DNA of 62,401 nt from an uncultured Oscillospiraceae bacterium (GTDB taxonomy: Bacteria; Bacillota; Clostridia; Oscillospirales; Oscillospiraceae), in the NCBI GenBank assembly GCA_900751035.1, contig CAADSF010000121.1:1-62401 (forward strand), given 5' to 3'. A model generated the notes under the pieces. It was not told the origin of the DNA and did not search any database. It saw nothing but the letters and a program-made list of their open reading frames with translations. Both the position numbers and the translations under genes were made by a program. Position 1 is the stretch's first letter. Every line of letters begins with the position of its first letter. Of this stretch, positions 33,974 to 42,722 are shown in pieces.

Positions 33974-34750
33974 TTATCTCGCGTCGCGCTCGTTCATTTC
34001 TTCGATGATGTGGATAAAGTCGCCGCGCTCGTGTCCCTCGCGTCGGCTCAGATCGTTCAGCTTGACCGCGCGCTCGCGCGTCACATAGGGGCTGCCTGCG
34101 GCAAATGCGTCCGCGTAGCGCTGCGCCACCATCTGCTTGTGCCCTTCGCACAGCGCGGGATACAGCTCAAGCAGTTTGTCACCCAGCTCCACCATCTTGG
34201 CAAACGCCTTGCGATCGAGCACTTCTCCTTCCTTGTAGTCTACGCCCAGCGTCTCACGTTCCTCGTCGGTCAGTCCATTCACCACGATCAGCCAGCGGTC
34301 TTCAAGGAACTTTCTGTTCATGCTCGTCAGGATGCGGCTCAGGTCGTTCTTGGGCACATAAAAGCTGCCCGTCTTGCCAACGATGCTGCCGTACATGCCG
34401 CCGTCGCCAAACTGCACGGTGTTGTCGTCCGCCACCTCCGCCATCCAGAGGAATTGCACCTTCTGCGCATCCGCGCCATACTGAACGATCTGTGTCATCC
34501 CCTGCGGCATATTTTTCATCGCCTCTGCCACGGCGCTTGCCGCCGCCTGACGCGCGATCTCCGCGACCTCATCCGCCGTGTAGAGTTTCTGCGCAATGCC
34601 TTCCTTCTCCACCGTCACTTCGTCTGCTGGGGCTTCAAAGGCCGTGCCATCTTCCGCCGCGCCCACGATGCCCTCCGTACCGACCTCGCTCTCCTGCTCA
34701 ATGATCTTCGCGGCCTGCTCCGCCGCGCTCTTGGTCGTCTTCTTTCCCAT
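33974..34750 (-). CDS. Phage protein downstream of capsid gene, 258 aa
   Basis: MGKKTTKSAAEQAAKIIEQE begins a charged helical region with low complexity; the middle (VQFLWMAEVADDNTVQFGDGG) and FYVPKNDLSRILTSMNRKFLEDR are better defined. It may be a head completion or scaffold-like factor. ATG 34750 follows GAAAGGAGATAAAACG. Confidence 0.6.
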   Translation of the reverse strand: MGKKTTKSAAEQAAKIIEQESEVGTEGIVGAAEDGTAFEAPADEVTVEKEGIAQKLYTADEVAEIARQAAASAVAEAMKNMPQGMTQIVQYGADAQKVQFLWMAEVADDNTVQFGDGGMYGSIVGKTGSFYVPKNDLSRILTSMNRKFLEDRWLIVVNGLTDEERETLGVDYKEGEVLDRKAFAKMVELGDKLLELYPALCEGHKQMVAQRYADAFAAGSPYVTRERAVKLNDLSRREGHERGDFIHIIEEMNERDAR

Positions 34751-34813
34751 CGTTTTATCTCCTTTCAGAATGATGGTATTTATCTCCCCACTTAAAGGCA
34801 GGGGATTTCCGTT

Positions 34814-34897
34814 TGGAGCGGCGAGACGGTATCGAGCCGTCACGCGTCCGCGATGTTGCCTATAGCCACCGCATTCGCTTCTGCATCAGCACGCCGC
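34814..34897 (-). tRNA. tRNA-like element between capsid and next gene (uncertain)
   Basis: On the minus strand GCGGCG pairs with CGCCGC, followed by TCCA, and a T-arm-like GACGG-CTCGATA-CCGTC sits in the right place. The centre is unusual: GCGGTG/CATCGC closes an 11-base loop GCTATAGGCAA, and no normal D arm with GG is visible. The length is 84 bases. It may be a degenerate tRNA or a structured mRNA spacer. Confidence 0.3.
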
Positions 34898-34938
34898 GTA
34901 TGGGCGGGAGGGTTCGCCCCTCCCGCTTTTCGCCGTTA

Positions 34939-36162
34939 TCAGGAAACCGTGATGTGGGCGATCTTGCTGGAGAACGTGGCCACCGTGTCGAGGGCGATGG
35001 TGACGTTCATTCCAATTTCGAAGTCCGCGGACTTCGTGGGGTCCATCTCGATGGTGATGGGCGTTCCCGCCGTGTAGCCGATGGTCATCGGCTTTCTGCC
35101 GCTCGAGGACATCATGTAGATGTCAGTATCGGAAAGCAGCGTCTCGGGCGCAGTGTTCTGCGTGCCGGGGACGATCACATCCTGCATCGGCATCAGGCGC
35201 ACCGCCATGAACTCGCCGAGATAGCCGCTGCGGGTGTAGTCCGCCCCGAGCAGCGTTGCGATGGCGGCATCCATGTTCACGTTCGTAGAGCCGGTCACAT
35301 TCGTCGGCAGCACCTTGGAGAGCGCCACCATGCTTCCGGTCGCAAACAGGTTGGAAATGCGCGTTGCGTTCAGCGCAGAGACCTTGTTTGCTGCCTTCAC
35401 CCAGTTCTGTGTGTCGAACACGTAGTTCAGGTTCGCGGGGATCAGGGAAGCGTTACCCTTGGCGATGTTCATCGCCTGATTCCACATGCCCATGGTCTTG
35501 GCGTACATGCCGGCGGCGATGTTCGCAAAGAAATCGCCGAAGTCCATGTTGTTGCCGACGAGCTGAGTCCACTTTGCCGTGATCCAGCAGCTCTTGGGCT
35601 GCGGGTTCAGTGCGTAATCGCGGCTGTAGAAGCGGTTGCGCGGCACGCTGCGCGAAGCGCCCCAGCTCGAATCCTGAAATACCGGGATGTCGTTGCTGCC
35701 GATGCTGACCATGTAGGTCTGACCGAAGTCGACCTCCACGGTATCGGCAAACAGGCTGACGGCCTCGGAGTAGACCGCCGGAAGGATGGGGCGCAGGATC
35801 TCCGCATAGATTCCCTGCTGCACACGGTAGAACGCCTCGTTTCCGTAGAAACGTCCGCCGTCGCGCTTAAAGTCCTCCCAGATCTTCGGGGCGTTCTCGC
35901 CGGTCTGTGCACAGGCGATCTTCGCCGCGTACAGCATGTGGTCGCGCTGGAACTTGTCGTTGAGCTGCTTGTATCCCGCGTCAGTGGTCATACGCTGCAT
36001 CGCGGCGCCGCGTCCGTTCATTGCCGCGAGCATTTCGTTTCTGCCCTTGACCGAGTGCTCAAAAAAGAGGGTGCGGCCGGCCGCGATGATGTCTTCGCGT
36101 TCGTTGTTGCCGTGGACTTCGAAATTGTCCTTCGACACGCTGTTGAGAGTCAGTTTAGCCAT
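34939..36162 (-). CDS. Major capsid protein
   Basis: 407 aa. The N-terminal arm is charged (NSVSKDNFEVHGNNERED); the core carries long helices (AVYSEAVSLFADTVEVDFG) and beta segments (GRKPMTIGYTAGTPITIEMD). Size, position after the protease/scaffold gene and strong ribosome site (AAGGAAGGAG) support an HK97-fold major capsid protein, although sequence alone does not show the fold. Confidence 0.75.
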   Translation of the reverse strand: MAKLTLNSVSKDNFEVHGNNEREDIIAAGRTLFFEHSVKGRNEMLAAMNGRGAAMQRMTTDAGYKQLNDKFQRDHMLYAAKIACAQTGENAPKIWEDFKRDGGRFYGNEAFYRVQQGIYAEILRPILPAVYSEAVSLFADTVEVDFGQTYMVSIGSNDIPVFQDSSWGASRSVPRNRFYSRDYALNPQPKSCWITAKWTQLVGNNMDFGDFFANIAAGMYAKTMGMWNQAMNIAKGNASLIPANLNYVFDTQNWVKAANKVSALNATRISNLFATGSMVALSKVLPTNVTGSTNVNMDAAIATLLGADYTRSGYLGEFMAVRLMPMQDVIVPGTQNTAPETLLSDTDIYMMSSSGRKPMTIGYTAGTPITIEMDPTKSADFEIGMNVTIALDTVATFSSKIAHITVS

Positions 36163-36192
36163 TTTCTATTCACTCCTTCCTTACTTTTCCGC

Positions 36193-36789
36193 TTAGCCGC
36201 CTGCTGCGACGCTCACCTTGCAGGCAGCCAGATCGTAATAGCCGAAGCTTGCGGTCGTGCCCTCGGTGAACTTGCCGCTGCCGCGCAGCTTGAAATAGAT
36301 CGAACCCGCCTTGGTGGGCGCCGCCGCTGCGGGAGCCAGGAGGCCGTTTGCAATGGTGAAGAACGTATTCTCGCCGATGGCGGTGGAGAGGTTACCTTCG
36401 CCAAAGCGATAGACGTGCTCATTGTCAAACACGATCTTGGTAAAGGTTCCATCGCGTCCGGCGGGGATGCCGAGACCCAGCGTTTCGGTGCCGATGGCGT
36501 AGAGCTGTCCGTTCTTTCCGGCAAGGTGCTGCACCTCGTAGGTGTTGGCGGCATACACGGGCGTGTCCACGTTGGCCGCAGCACCGGCGGCATTCATGTA
36601 CCATGCGTTCTCGTTCTTGATGCCGGTGAATCCGGCGCACGGAAGCTGTTCAGCCTGCACGCACAGCAGTCCGGCCGAGCAGTCGGCATCCGCGCTGGAG
36701 GCCTGATAGCGTCCCGTGATGTTGCAAAGCTCATTGAACTCGTTGTTCGTGATACGGGCCTCAAATGCAGTTTTAGCAATATAAGACAT
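36193..36789 (-). CDS. Capsid-associated/decoration-type protein, 198 aa
   Basis: Beta-rich with Ala/Gly-rich loops (PVYAANTYEVQHLAGKNGQ, GLLAPAAAAPTKAGS). Located between the protease/scaffold and capsid genes, where decoration or head fibre proteins occur. Contains four or more Cys (CNITG, DADCSAGLLC, LPCAG). Function inferred from position. Confidence 0.55.
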   Translation of the reverse strand: MSYIAKTAFEARITNNEFNELCNITGRYQASSADADCSAGLLCVQAEQLPCAGFTGIKNENAWYMNAAGAAANVDTPVYAANTYEVQHLAGKNGQLYAIGTETLGLGIPAGRDGTFTKIVFDNEHVYRFGEGNLSTAIGENTFFTIANGLLAPAAAAPTKAGSIYFKLRGSGKFTEGTTASFGYYDLAACKVSVAAGG

Positions 36790-36807
36790 TCTTGTTCACT
36801 CCTTCCT

Positions 36808-38193
36808 TTAGTTGCCCTGCGGGGTCATCTCGATGCCCCACTTTTCAAGCAGACTTGCAACGCCCTCGCGCTGCTCTCCGCTGTTCAGTCGTTCGCCGAT
36901 GAAGCGGGTCTTCTTTGCGTTTGCGCGCCGTTCGTCTGCTGCCATCACCGCAGCACCGCACACGGCGAGCACTGCGTCTCGCACCAGCTTCTCGCCGATC
37001 CAGTTGCCATCCTTGTCGAGACTGTTGGCGTAAACGCCCGCCTCTACATCGGCAGAGACGGCGGCGAGCGCATCCCCGCCGATCTTGTCCTCGCGGTTGC
37101 GGTTGAAGGCGTTCAGCGTCTCGGTCACGGCAGCCTTTGCGGCATTCATGCGGCGCTTGTTCTCCGTCTCCTGCATGGCCACGAGCTGATTGTTTACGCT
37201 TTCCAGCTGCGCGCGCAGCGCCTTGATGTCGACCTTCTCGTCGCGGATGGATGCGCAGGCGTGCTCGCAGATGTCGCACACATCCACGCTCTCTTCGTTC
37301 TCCGCGTCGAAGTGGAAGGCTGCCGTCAGGTAGCATGGCTTGATGCGGCTTGCCACGACTTCCCCGTTGTCTTCACTGTTGAAAACATAGGTGAAAGCCG
37401 CGCCGGTCTGGTCGATCAGGCCAACGCGCAGGCCGTCTTCGCTCAGCGCCACGATCTTGTAGCCCTCGAACTTCGGAGCGAGCTGTTCCGCTGCTTTCTT
37501 GTTCATGCTTCTTTTCACTCCTTTTTTGGGGTTTTGTTTGGTTTGCGGCTTTCCGTCGTTCAGCGATGCCGCCCGCAGTTTCAGCGTTTTGAATTCTTCC
37601 TGCATGGCCTTGAGCGCCGCAATGCGCGCGCTCGGGATCGCCGGGGAAACGTCATCCCCCAGAATCGTGACGCCGATGCCCGTCCACTCGGTAAATACCG
37701 CGTAGCCGTCTTCCTCATGCTCCTTCTCTACCAAGGTTTCCGATGACACATCCATGCGCCCTGCTCGCACGATCTTGTCCACCAGCTCCTTGGCGTAGAA
37801 AGAGTAGAGCTTTCCCTTCGCCACGATCCATGTATGACCATCCCTTTCCACAAGGGTAAAGTCCTTCGGGTCGTCGGAAAGCGTTCCGACGATTCGCTCC
37901 GCCGTTCCATCGGTGAAACTGTAGTATTTTTCTCCCGTGCTCGGGTCGATGCGCTCGGACATATTGTGTCCGTCGCCGACCTTCGGCCCGATGTAAGCGC
38001 ACAGGATGGGCTGCCCCACAAATGTCAGGTAATACCGCTCGAGATTGCGGTAGTCCCACTTGTTCCGGTTTCTTCCGTCGCGCATCAGCCACAGCTCAAC
38101 GCCGAATTCATACGGGCCGAGCTTCTGCATCACGCGCAGCTCTCCGGAATATTTCACTCGATCGGGCGGTCGTTCTCTTGTTCTGAATGGCAT
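36808..38193 (-). CDS. Prohead protease fused to scaffold, with internal start
   Basis: 461 aa. Residues 1-200 resemble phage prohead protease/scaffold proteins (VELWLMRDGRNRNKW, TEWTGIGVTILGDDVSPAIP). Residues about 230-461 include an acidic Cys-rich turn (CDICEHAC) and a coiled coil (DIKALRAQLESVNNQLVAMQ), as expected of a scaffold. An in-frame ATG at 37506 has AAAGGAG 13 bases upstream and would give a separate 232-aa scaffold. Confidence 0.65.
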   Translation of the reverse strand: MPFRTRERPPDRVKYSGELRVMQKLGPYEFGVELWLMRDGRNRNKWDYRNLERYYLTFVGQPILCAYIGPKVGDGHNMSERIDPSTGEKYYSFTDGTAERIVGTLSDDPKDFTLVERDGHTWIVAKGKLYSFYAKELVDKIVRAGRMDVSSETLVEKEHEEDGYAVFTEWTGIGVTILGDDVSPAIPSARIAALKAMQEEFKTLKLRAASLNDGKPQTKQNPKKGVKRSMNKKAAEQLAPKFEGYKIVALSEDGLRVGLIDQTGAAFTYVFNSEDNGEVVASRIKPCYLTAAFHFDAENEESVDVCDICEHACASIRDEKVDIKALRAQLESVNNQLVAMQETENKRRMNAAKAAVTETLNAFNRNREDKIGGDALAAVSADVEAGVYANSLDKDGNWIGEKLVRDAVLAVCGAAVMAADERRANAKKTRFIGERLNSGEQREGVASLLEKWGIEMTPQGN

Positions 38194-38196
38194 TTT

Positions 38197-38730
38197 TTAT
38201 TCCCCCTCGTTCTCAAACAGCGTCCGTACCCAGTTGTCATAGCTCGTGGCGCTGCCGTCAGTCGCGTCGAACATCTCCCATGCGTACAGGAACGTCTCGT
38301 AGCTCTCGCTGTTCTGCATTTGCAGGTTCTCGAATGCCCTTCCCAGCGGGTAAAGCCCCTGCTCATCCGAAACGCGCACACATTCCTTGAGCGCCGTCTC
38401 GATGCGGTCAAGCATTCGGATGATCTCTTCAAAAACGTCATCAAGATTTGCAGGCCGCGCCCGGTATTCTTCCGTTGCCGGGTATTCCTGCATCAGATGC
38501 CGCTGGTGCAGAATGTCGCCGATCGCATCGAAGCGCTTCGGCTGTTCGTGCGCCAGCGCGTGGATCGCGTTCGATAAATTCATCAGACCAAACTCGATCA
38601 GCACCCACTCCTTGAGCGTATCCAGTCCGCGTGCCGCGTCCTGATAGGCTCTCGTTGCGTTTCGCGCCGCGTCGCGCAGCGGCGCATATCGCGCATCGTC
38701 ATATGTGAAAATTTCTCTCGCCTTTGCCAT
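38197..38730 (-). CDS. Helical phage protein after portal gene, 177 aa
   Basis: Long amphipathic helices (ARYAPLRDAARNATRAYQDA, GLMNLSNAIHALAHEQPKRF, FEEIIRMLDRIETALKE) of a ferritin-like or four-helix-bundle type. Located between portal and protease genes. ATG 38730 chosen because an ATG three codons earlier directly abuts GGAG. Confidence 0.6.
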   Translation of the reverse strand: MAKAREIFTYDDARYAPLRDAARNATRAYQDAARGLDTLKEWVLIEFGLMNLSNAIHALAHEQPKRFDAIGDILHQRHLMQEYPATEEYRARPANLDDVFEEIIRMLDRIETALKECVRVSDEQGLYPLGRAFENLQMQNSESYETFLYAWEMFDATDGSATSYDNWVRTLFENEGE

Positions 38731-38747
38731 CGTCTTCATCTCCTTTT

Positions 38748-40526
38748 TCAGCCGTTTGCGTCGATGGTCGCTTCCGCACCCTCGCTTGTCGTTCCGCCGT
38801 CAGCTGTCGGTCTTCCGCCCGGATTGGCATCATGCGCCGCCTGCGGCGGCAGTCTGCTGTCCCCCTGCTTCGCGGAATACGTCGAAACGAGCGGGATGCG
38901 AAGATCAAGCACGCCGCTTTCGCTGATCGCGTGCGAGAGCGTCAGGTCGTCCACTACGCTCATGTCGTGCAACGCAAAGTAAATGACCGTCTGCGGCAGA
39001 ATGCCGAGCGTCATGCCCTCCTTGGCCGCTTTCAGCGTGTTTGCGTCCTCGGCAATATTGCCGAAACACTCAAACCGCCACGAATATTTCAGGTTCATGC
39101 CCTCGAAGATGCTCTGCATCATCCGTTCGTAGCAGCGGTAAATCTGCTCGGCAAATTTGCTTTCGATCTGTAGGCTGATGTTTGCAACGCCCGCGCGTGG
39201 CTCGTCGCTCGTTGGGATCAGAGCCGAAAGTCCTGCCTTTGCCATCGTGTATCCGTAGCCCGCAGAGGAAATTTTCGTTGCGCTCGGCGCTTCTGCAAGT
39301 TGGTGCATTTTGATGTTTTGGACAGGGGCTGTGAACCACCCGATGCCGCTCGTGTTGCTGTCGGAAAGCATCTGATACCACAGGTATTCAAAAAGCCTTC
39401 GCCCCGCATCAGATAGCCGGTAATCGTCCTCAATGGCAGTCTGATCGTTTTTCTGCTTGTAGGGGATCTCACCCGTGAAGAGTGAGATCAGCGGGTTTTG
39501 CACCAGCTCCAACTGGATCTGTTCGTACTGTGCAATTTGCAGCAGCGATAAAAACAGCCCCGTCAGCGGAGAAACTGCTGTCGTATTGGCGTCATCGATC
39601 TCGAAGGTGAAAATCTTGTCCACGGGCAGCGTCACCCAATAGAACCACTTCCCGTTTTGGTAGTAGACCTCTGGCTCTCCCGCAAGCCCCTGCGGGTTAT
39701 CCTGCACGATCTGCCGGAATCTCCCCATGTCCACAGTTGCCTTCTCCGCGTAGACATATTTTTTCCCAACGCCCTTCGGCGCTCTGTCCGTCACCATCGA
39801 GAAGGTGTCAAGATACGGCTCAAACAGGTCTCCAAACTGCTCCGGGAAGCACCCCGGCCGCAGGAAGTAGAAGAGGTTGAAGGCGACCGTGTACTTGCTC
39901 ACGCTGTTGAATCCGACGATCTTTGTCCAGTCGGACGGAAGCTGCTGCATAAAGGCGTAGTCCACTTTGTTGTGCGGCTTGTCCACGCTGATGCGCGGAT
40001 AGTAGAAGACCTTTCCCTCCTGCACCGCCTGACCGGCGATCTTGTGCGCGGTGGTTTTGGGGTCGAGCTTGCGCCGCAGTTTTTCCAGCAGTTTCCATTC
40101 TCTCCAGAAGTCGTCGTTTTTCGCAGCATCCTTTTCGGTGAATTCCGGCACGATGTAGCTGTGATACGTCAGCAGATCCTGATACATCTTGCGCGTGTGG
40201 AAGAGCGGATACGCGGTGTATTCCAGCGCGTGCTCCACCTGCCGCAGCCCCCGCTCGTTGGCCAGCGGGCTTGTCAGCATTTCCGCCACCTTGTTCTTCG
40301 AAAAATCATTCGGCAGCGAAGAGATCGCCTGCACGCGGCGGTTCTGGATGTAAGGGTCGTTTCGGTAATACTGCGCCCCCGTCGTGCGCGAAAACGCGCT
40401 CATCAGGCTGCTCATCGGCATCCCGCCGTACTGTTCCGACAGTTTTTTGAAGCGTCCGAAAATGTCGGAATATGACGAATACTGCACGCCCTGCAATTCA
40501 GTTGTCAGATTCAGTTTTTCCTCCAT
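38748..40526 (-). CDS. Portal protein
   Basis: 592 aa. Typical portal features: helical N-terminus (SDIFGRFKKLSEQYGG), central wing with VFYYPRISVDKPHNKVDYAF, stem helices (FLSLLQIAQYEQIQLELVQNP) and a disordered Gly/Ala-rich tail. It forms the dodecameric DNA gate at the capsid vertex. Its start overlaps the small upstream gene by 29 bases, after GAGGGGACGGAAA. Confidence 0.85.
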   Translation of the reverse strand: MEEKLNLTTELQGVQYSSYSDIFGRFKKLSEQYGGMPMSSLMSAFSRTTGAQYYRNDPYIQNRRVQAISSLPNDFSKNKVAEMLTSPLANERGLRQVEHALEYTAYPLFHTRKMYQDLLTYHSYIVPEFTEKDAAKNDDFWREWKLLEKLRRKLDPKTTAHKIAGQAVQEGKVFYYPRISVDKPHNKVDYAFMQQLPSDWTKIVGFNSVSKYTVAFNLFYFLRPGCFPEQFGDLFEPYLDTFSMVTDRAPKGVGKKYVYAEKATVDMGRFRQIVQDNPQGLAGEPEVYYQNGKWFYWVTLPVDKIFTFEIDDANTTAVSPLTGLFLSLLQIAQYEQIQLELVQNPLISLFTGEIPYKQKNDQTAIEDDYRLSDAGRRLFEYLWYQMLSDSNTSGIGWFTAPVQNIKMHQLAEAPSATKISSAGYGYTMAKAGLSALIPTSDEPRAGVANISLQIESKFAEQIYRCYERMMQSIFEGMNLKYSWRFECFGNIAEDANTLKAAKEGMTLGILPQTVIYFALHDMSVVDDLTLSHAISESGVLDLRIPLVSTYSAKQGDSRLPPQAAHDANPGGRPTADGGTTSEGAEATIDANG

Positions 40527-40860
40527 TTTCCGTCCCCTCGTTCAGTTTTTCCTGTTCTTCCCGCAGCGCATCCTCCAGGTTATCCATCAGCTCGTTCATG
40601 CGCTCTTTCGACTTCTCCTGCGCCTTTGCCGCCGCTTCCGCCAGCAGCACAAGGATGGAATCTTTCAGCCAAGTCCTGTCTCGCTCGGTAAGGTGTTTGG
40701 TATCCGCGCCCTTGATCTCTGCGCACGGTATGTTTTTCGGCTTTGTCCGGCGATAGATCAGGATATATTCCGCCGTGATGCGGGAAAAGCGCTCGTCCGC
40801 CGCGCGCCTTACGGTCCCCGCGTTCACCGGCGCTGCAAACAGCCTGTAATTTACCGCCAT
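40498..40860 (-). CDS. Small protein between terminase and portal, 120 aa
   Basis: Mixed N-terminus (YRLFAAPVNAGTVRRAADER) and a long C-terminal coiled coil (EAAAKAQEKSKERMNELMDN) ending in an acidic/polar tail. It could assist portal or terminase assembly. ATG follows GGAAGGATCTACTGAC, one base after the terminase stop. Confidence 0.6.
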   Translation of the reverse strand: MAVNYRLFAAPVNAGTVRRAADERFSRITAEYILIYRRTKPKNIPCAEIKGADTKHLTERDRTWLKDSILVLLAEAAAKAQEKSKERMNELMDNLEDALREEQEKLNEGTENGGKTESDN

Positions 40861-40861
40861 G

Positions 40862-42718
40862 TCAGTAGATCCTTCCTCCGCGTCTTTCGGTCACGGTGCG
40901 TCCCATCGCCCTCCCGGCGATTCCTGCGCCGGCCGTTCCGCCGTTCTCAAATTTTTTCAGCTCTTCCGCCCAGTCGCTCTTCTTCCGGCTGTTGATCTCG
41001 TTGAGCAATTCCTCTCGCTCGATGATCTGCGCAAGCCGCAGCGCGTATTTGAGCGCCGACCAACTATCGCGCTGGATCGCCTTGGAAATGCGCTTTTCGC
41101 TCATTCCTGCGCCGCTCGGCACCAGCTTCAGGTTTTGGATTTGCCCGCTCAGCTCGCGGCACTTCTGGTACGGCAGTGCGATCTGATAGTCCCGGTCATC
41201 GTCCTTGATGCGGTGCGCCCGCTTATATGCTTCCACGCCCTCGTTGGCATTCAGTGTCAGCAGCTCTACGTTGTGGTGCTCAAATTCCGTCTGTGCGTAT
41301 TTCAGCATCTCAAAGTCCGGGTCCGTCACGCCCGTGCCGCCTGCCTTGATAGGGTAGATCACCGGGATAGCATCCGGCAGCTCTGCCGAGACGTAGGCTG
41401 CGTGTTTGCGGATGCACAGCGGCGGTAAGCCGTCTCCAAGGTCTGTCATCAGGTCTTCCAGCACCCCGCGTCCATACTGCCATGAGTCGATGGCGATATA
41501 AGTCTGGCTGCCATCGTAGCAGAAGCGATGCCAGATCCCTTTCAGTCGCCGCGCCTGGGCTTTGCTCTGGTCGGGCGGCGGCCAGTCGTCGATGTACACA
41601 AACTGCTTCAAAAATCGGTCTCGCTTGAGATATTCTTTCTGCCGCGTCAGCTTCAGTACCACGCAGGCGCACTTGGCGTTCTTGGAAGAATCCTCGTAGG
41701 ATACGTCGTAGCCGATGACGTAGATCACGTCCTCCGGGTCGCACACGGGGCGCGCTGCCTTGCAGCAGTGCTCCGTTTCCATCAGGTTCAGCCGTTGGCT
41801 GTCTGTCAGCACCTCGTCCGACAGCACCGGAAACTCGTCCGCCCCCGTGTAGCGCGATTCCATCTCTCGCATCCATTTTTCTACCGTCAGCTCATCCTTG
41901 AGCCCCATCGCCCACTCATAGGGGCGCATCTGCATCAGCACAATGCTTTCCCATGAAATGTCCATGGCAAAGGCGCTTTCGCCTTCCGCCATTTTCTTCA
42001 TCACCTTGCAGCGTGTCTGGAAAGCGTGGTTCTGCTTTCGTCCCGCGCTTGTGATGGCGTGCTTTTTATAGCCCACGAAATTGCGGTCCGGTTCTCCCTT
42101 GACGTTGTGCCACAGTCGCACCGCAGGAAGAACAACGGTCGAGTATTCTCCATAATCGAACGCAGGCGCTTCCTCCTGCGCGTATTCTTCCGCCGTCACG
42201 TCATGCAGGTTGTCGCCGCGCATTGCCGAGATGTAAAATGCGCTTCCGCAGTCGGTCTCGATTTTGAAGTCGTCCTTGCTCTCTGCCGTCACGCGCCAAT
42301 GTCTTGCTAGCATCGGATAGTCGTGCTCGATCTGCCGGAAGGTCTTGCTGCCGATGGCCGCAAGCTGTCGATACGACGGGCCATAATACGCGCTCTGCGT
42401 TCCCGGCCAGACAAGGTCGTTGACCATTGCATATTTCATCTTCGTGCTGGTCTTCGTCAGGCTTCTCGTGCCGGTGATCGAAACCTCTCGCTTGCGCGCA
42501 TATTCGCGCATCATCACGCGCTGCAATATCTCTTCGTTTGCAAAGTCCGCTTCCTCGCTGCGCGCAATATCCAGCAATTTGTCCGGAAATAATCGAATGA
42601 CCCATACCACAAATGCCCAGAAACTATCCTCGTAATCGCCATAGTCGCGGTTCTCCGTCGGCTTTTTCGCAATCCAGCCGACATCTGCCGACCAGACTTT
42701 CCCCGTTCTTCTTGCCAT
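40862..42718 (-). CDS. terL: Terminase large subunit
   Basis: 618 aa. The ATPase region shows a P-loop-like GTRSLTKTST (residues 83-92), which lacks the classical GKT/S, then SAYYGPSYRQL, an acidic Walker-B-like VTAEEYAQEE and a coupling stretch. The nuclease half has IGYDVSYEDSSKNA (first Asp) and YIAIDSWQYGRGV (second Asp). It cuts and pumps DNA into proheads. Position next to portal and putative small subunit supports the call. Confidence 0.85.
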   Translation of the reverse strand: MARRTGKVWSADVGWIAKKPTENRDYGDYEDSFWAFVVWVIRLFPDKLLDIARSEEADFANEEILQRVMMREYARKREVSITGTRSLTKTSTKMKYAMVNDLVWPGTQSAYYGPSYRQLAAIGSKTFRQIEHDYPMLARHWRVTAESKDDFKIETDCGSAFYISAMRGDNLHDVTAEEYAQEEAPAFDYGEYSTVVLPAVRLWHNVKGEPDRNFVGYKKHAITSAGRKQNHAFQTRCKVMKKMAEGESAFAMDISWESIVLMQMRPYEWAMGLKDELTVEKWMREMESRYTGADEFPVLSDEVLTDSQRLNLMETEHCCKAARPVCDPEDVIYVIGYDVSYEDSSKNAKCACVVLKLTRQKEYLKRDRFLKQFVYIDDWPPPDQSKAQARRLKGIWHRFCYDGSQTYIAIDSWQYGRGVLEDLMTDLGDGLPPLCIRKHAAYVSAELPDAIPVIYPIKAGGTGVTDPDFEMLKYAQTEFEHHNVELLTLNANEGVEAYKRAHRIKDDDRDYQIALPYQKCRELSGQIQNLKLVPSGAGMSEKRISKAIQRDSWSALKYALRLAQIIEREELLNEINSRKKSDWAEELKKFENGGTAGAGIAGRAMGRTVTERRGGRIY

Positions 42719-42722
42719 GGCG

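Noticed and set aside
34903..34926. GC-rich hairpin GCGGGAGG/CCTCCCGC after the capsid gene as a terminator
   Set aside because: No T-tract follows on the minus strand, and downstream genes lack another obvious promoter, so it is at most a processing or stability hairpin.
34813..37746. 977-aa open frame on the + strand over capsid genes
   Set aside because: It lacks a ribosome site and is antisense to three well-supported head genes; it is an effect of high GC content.
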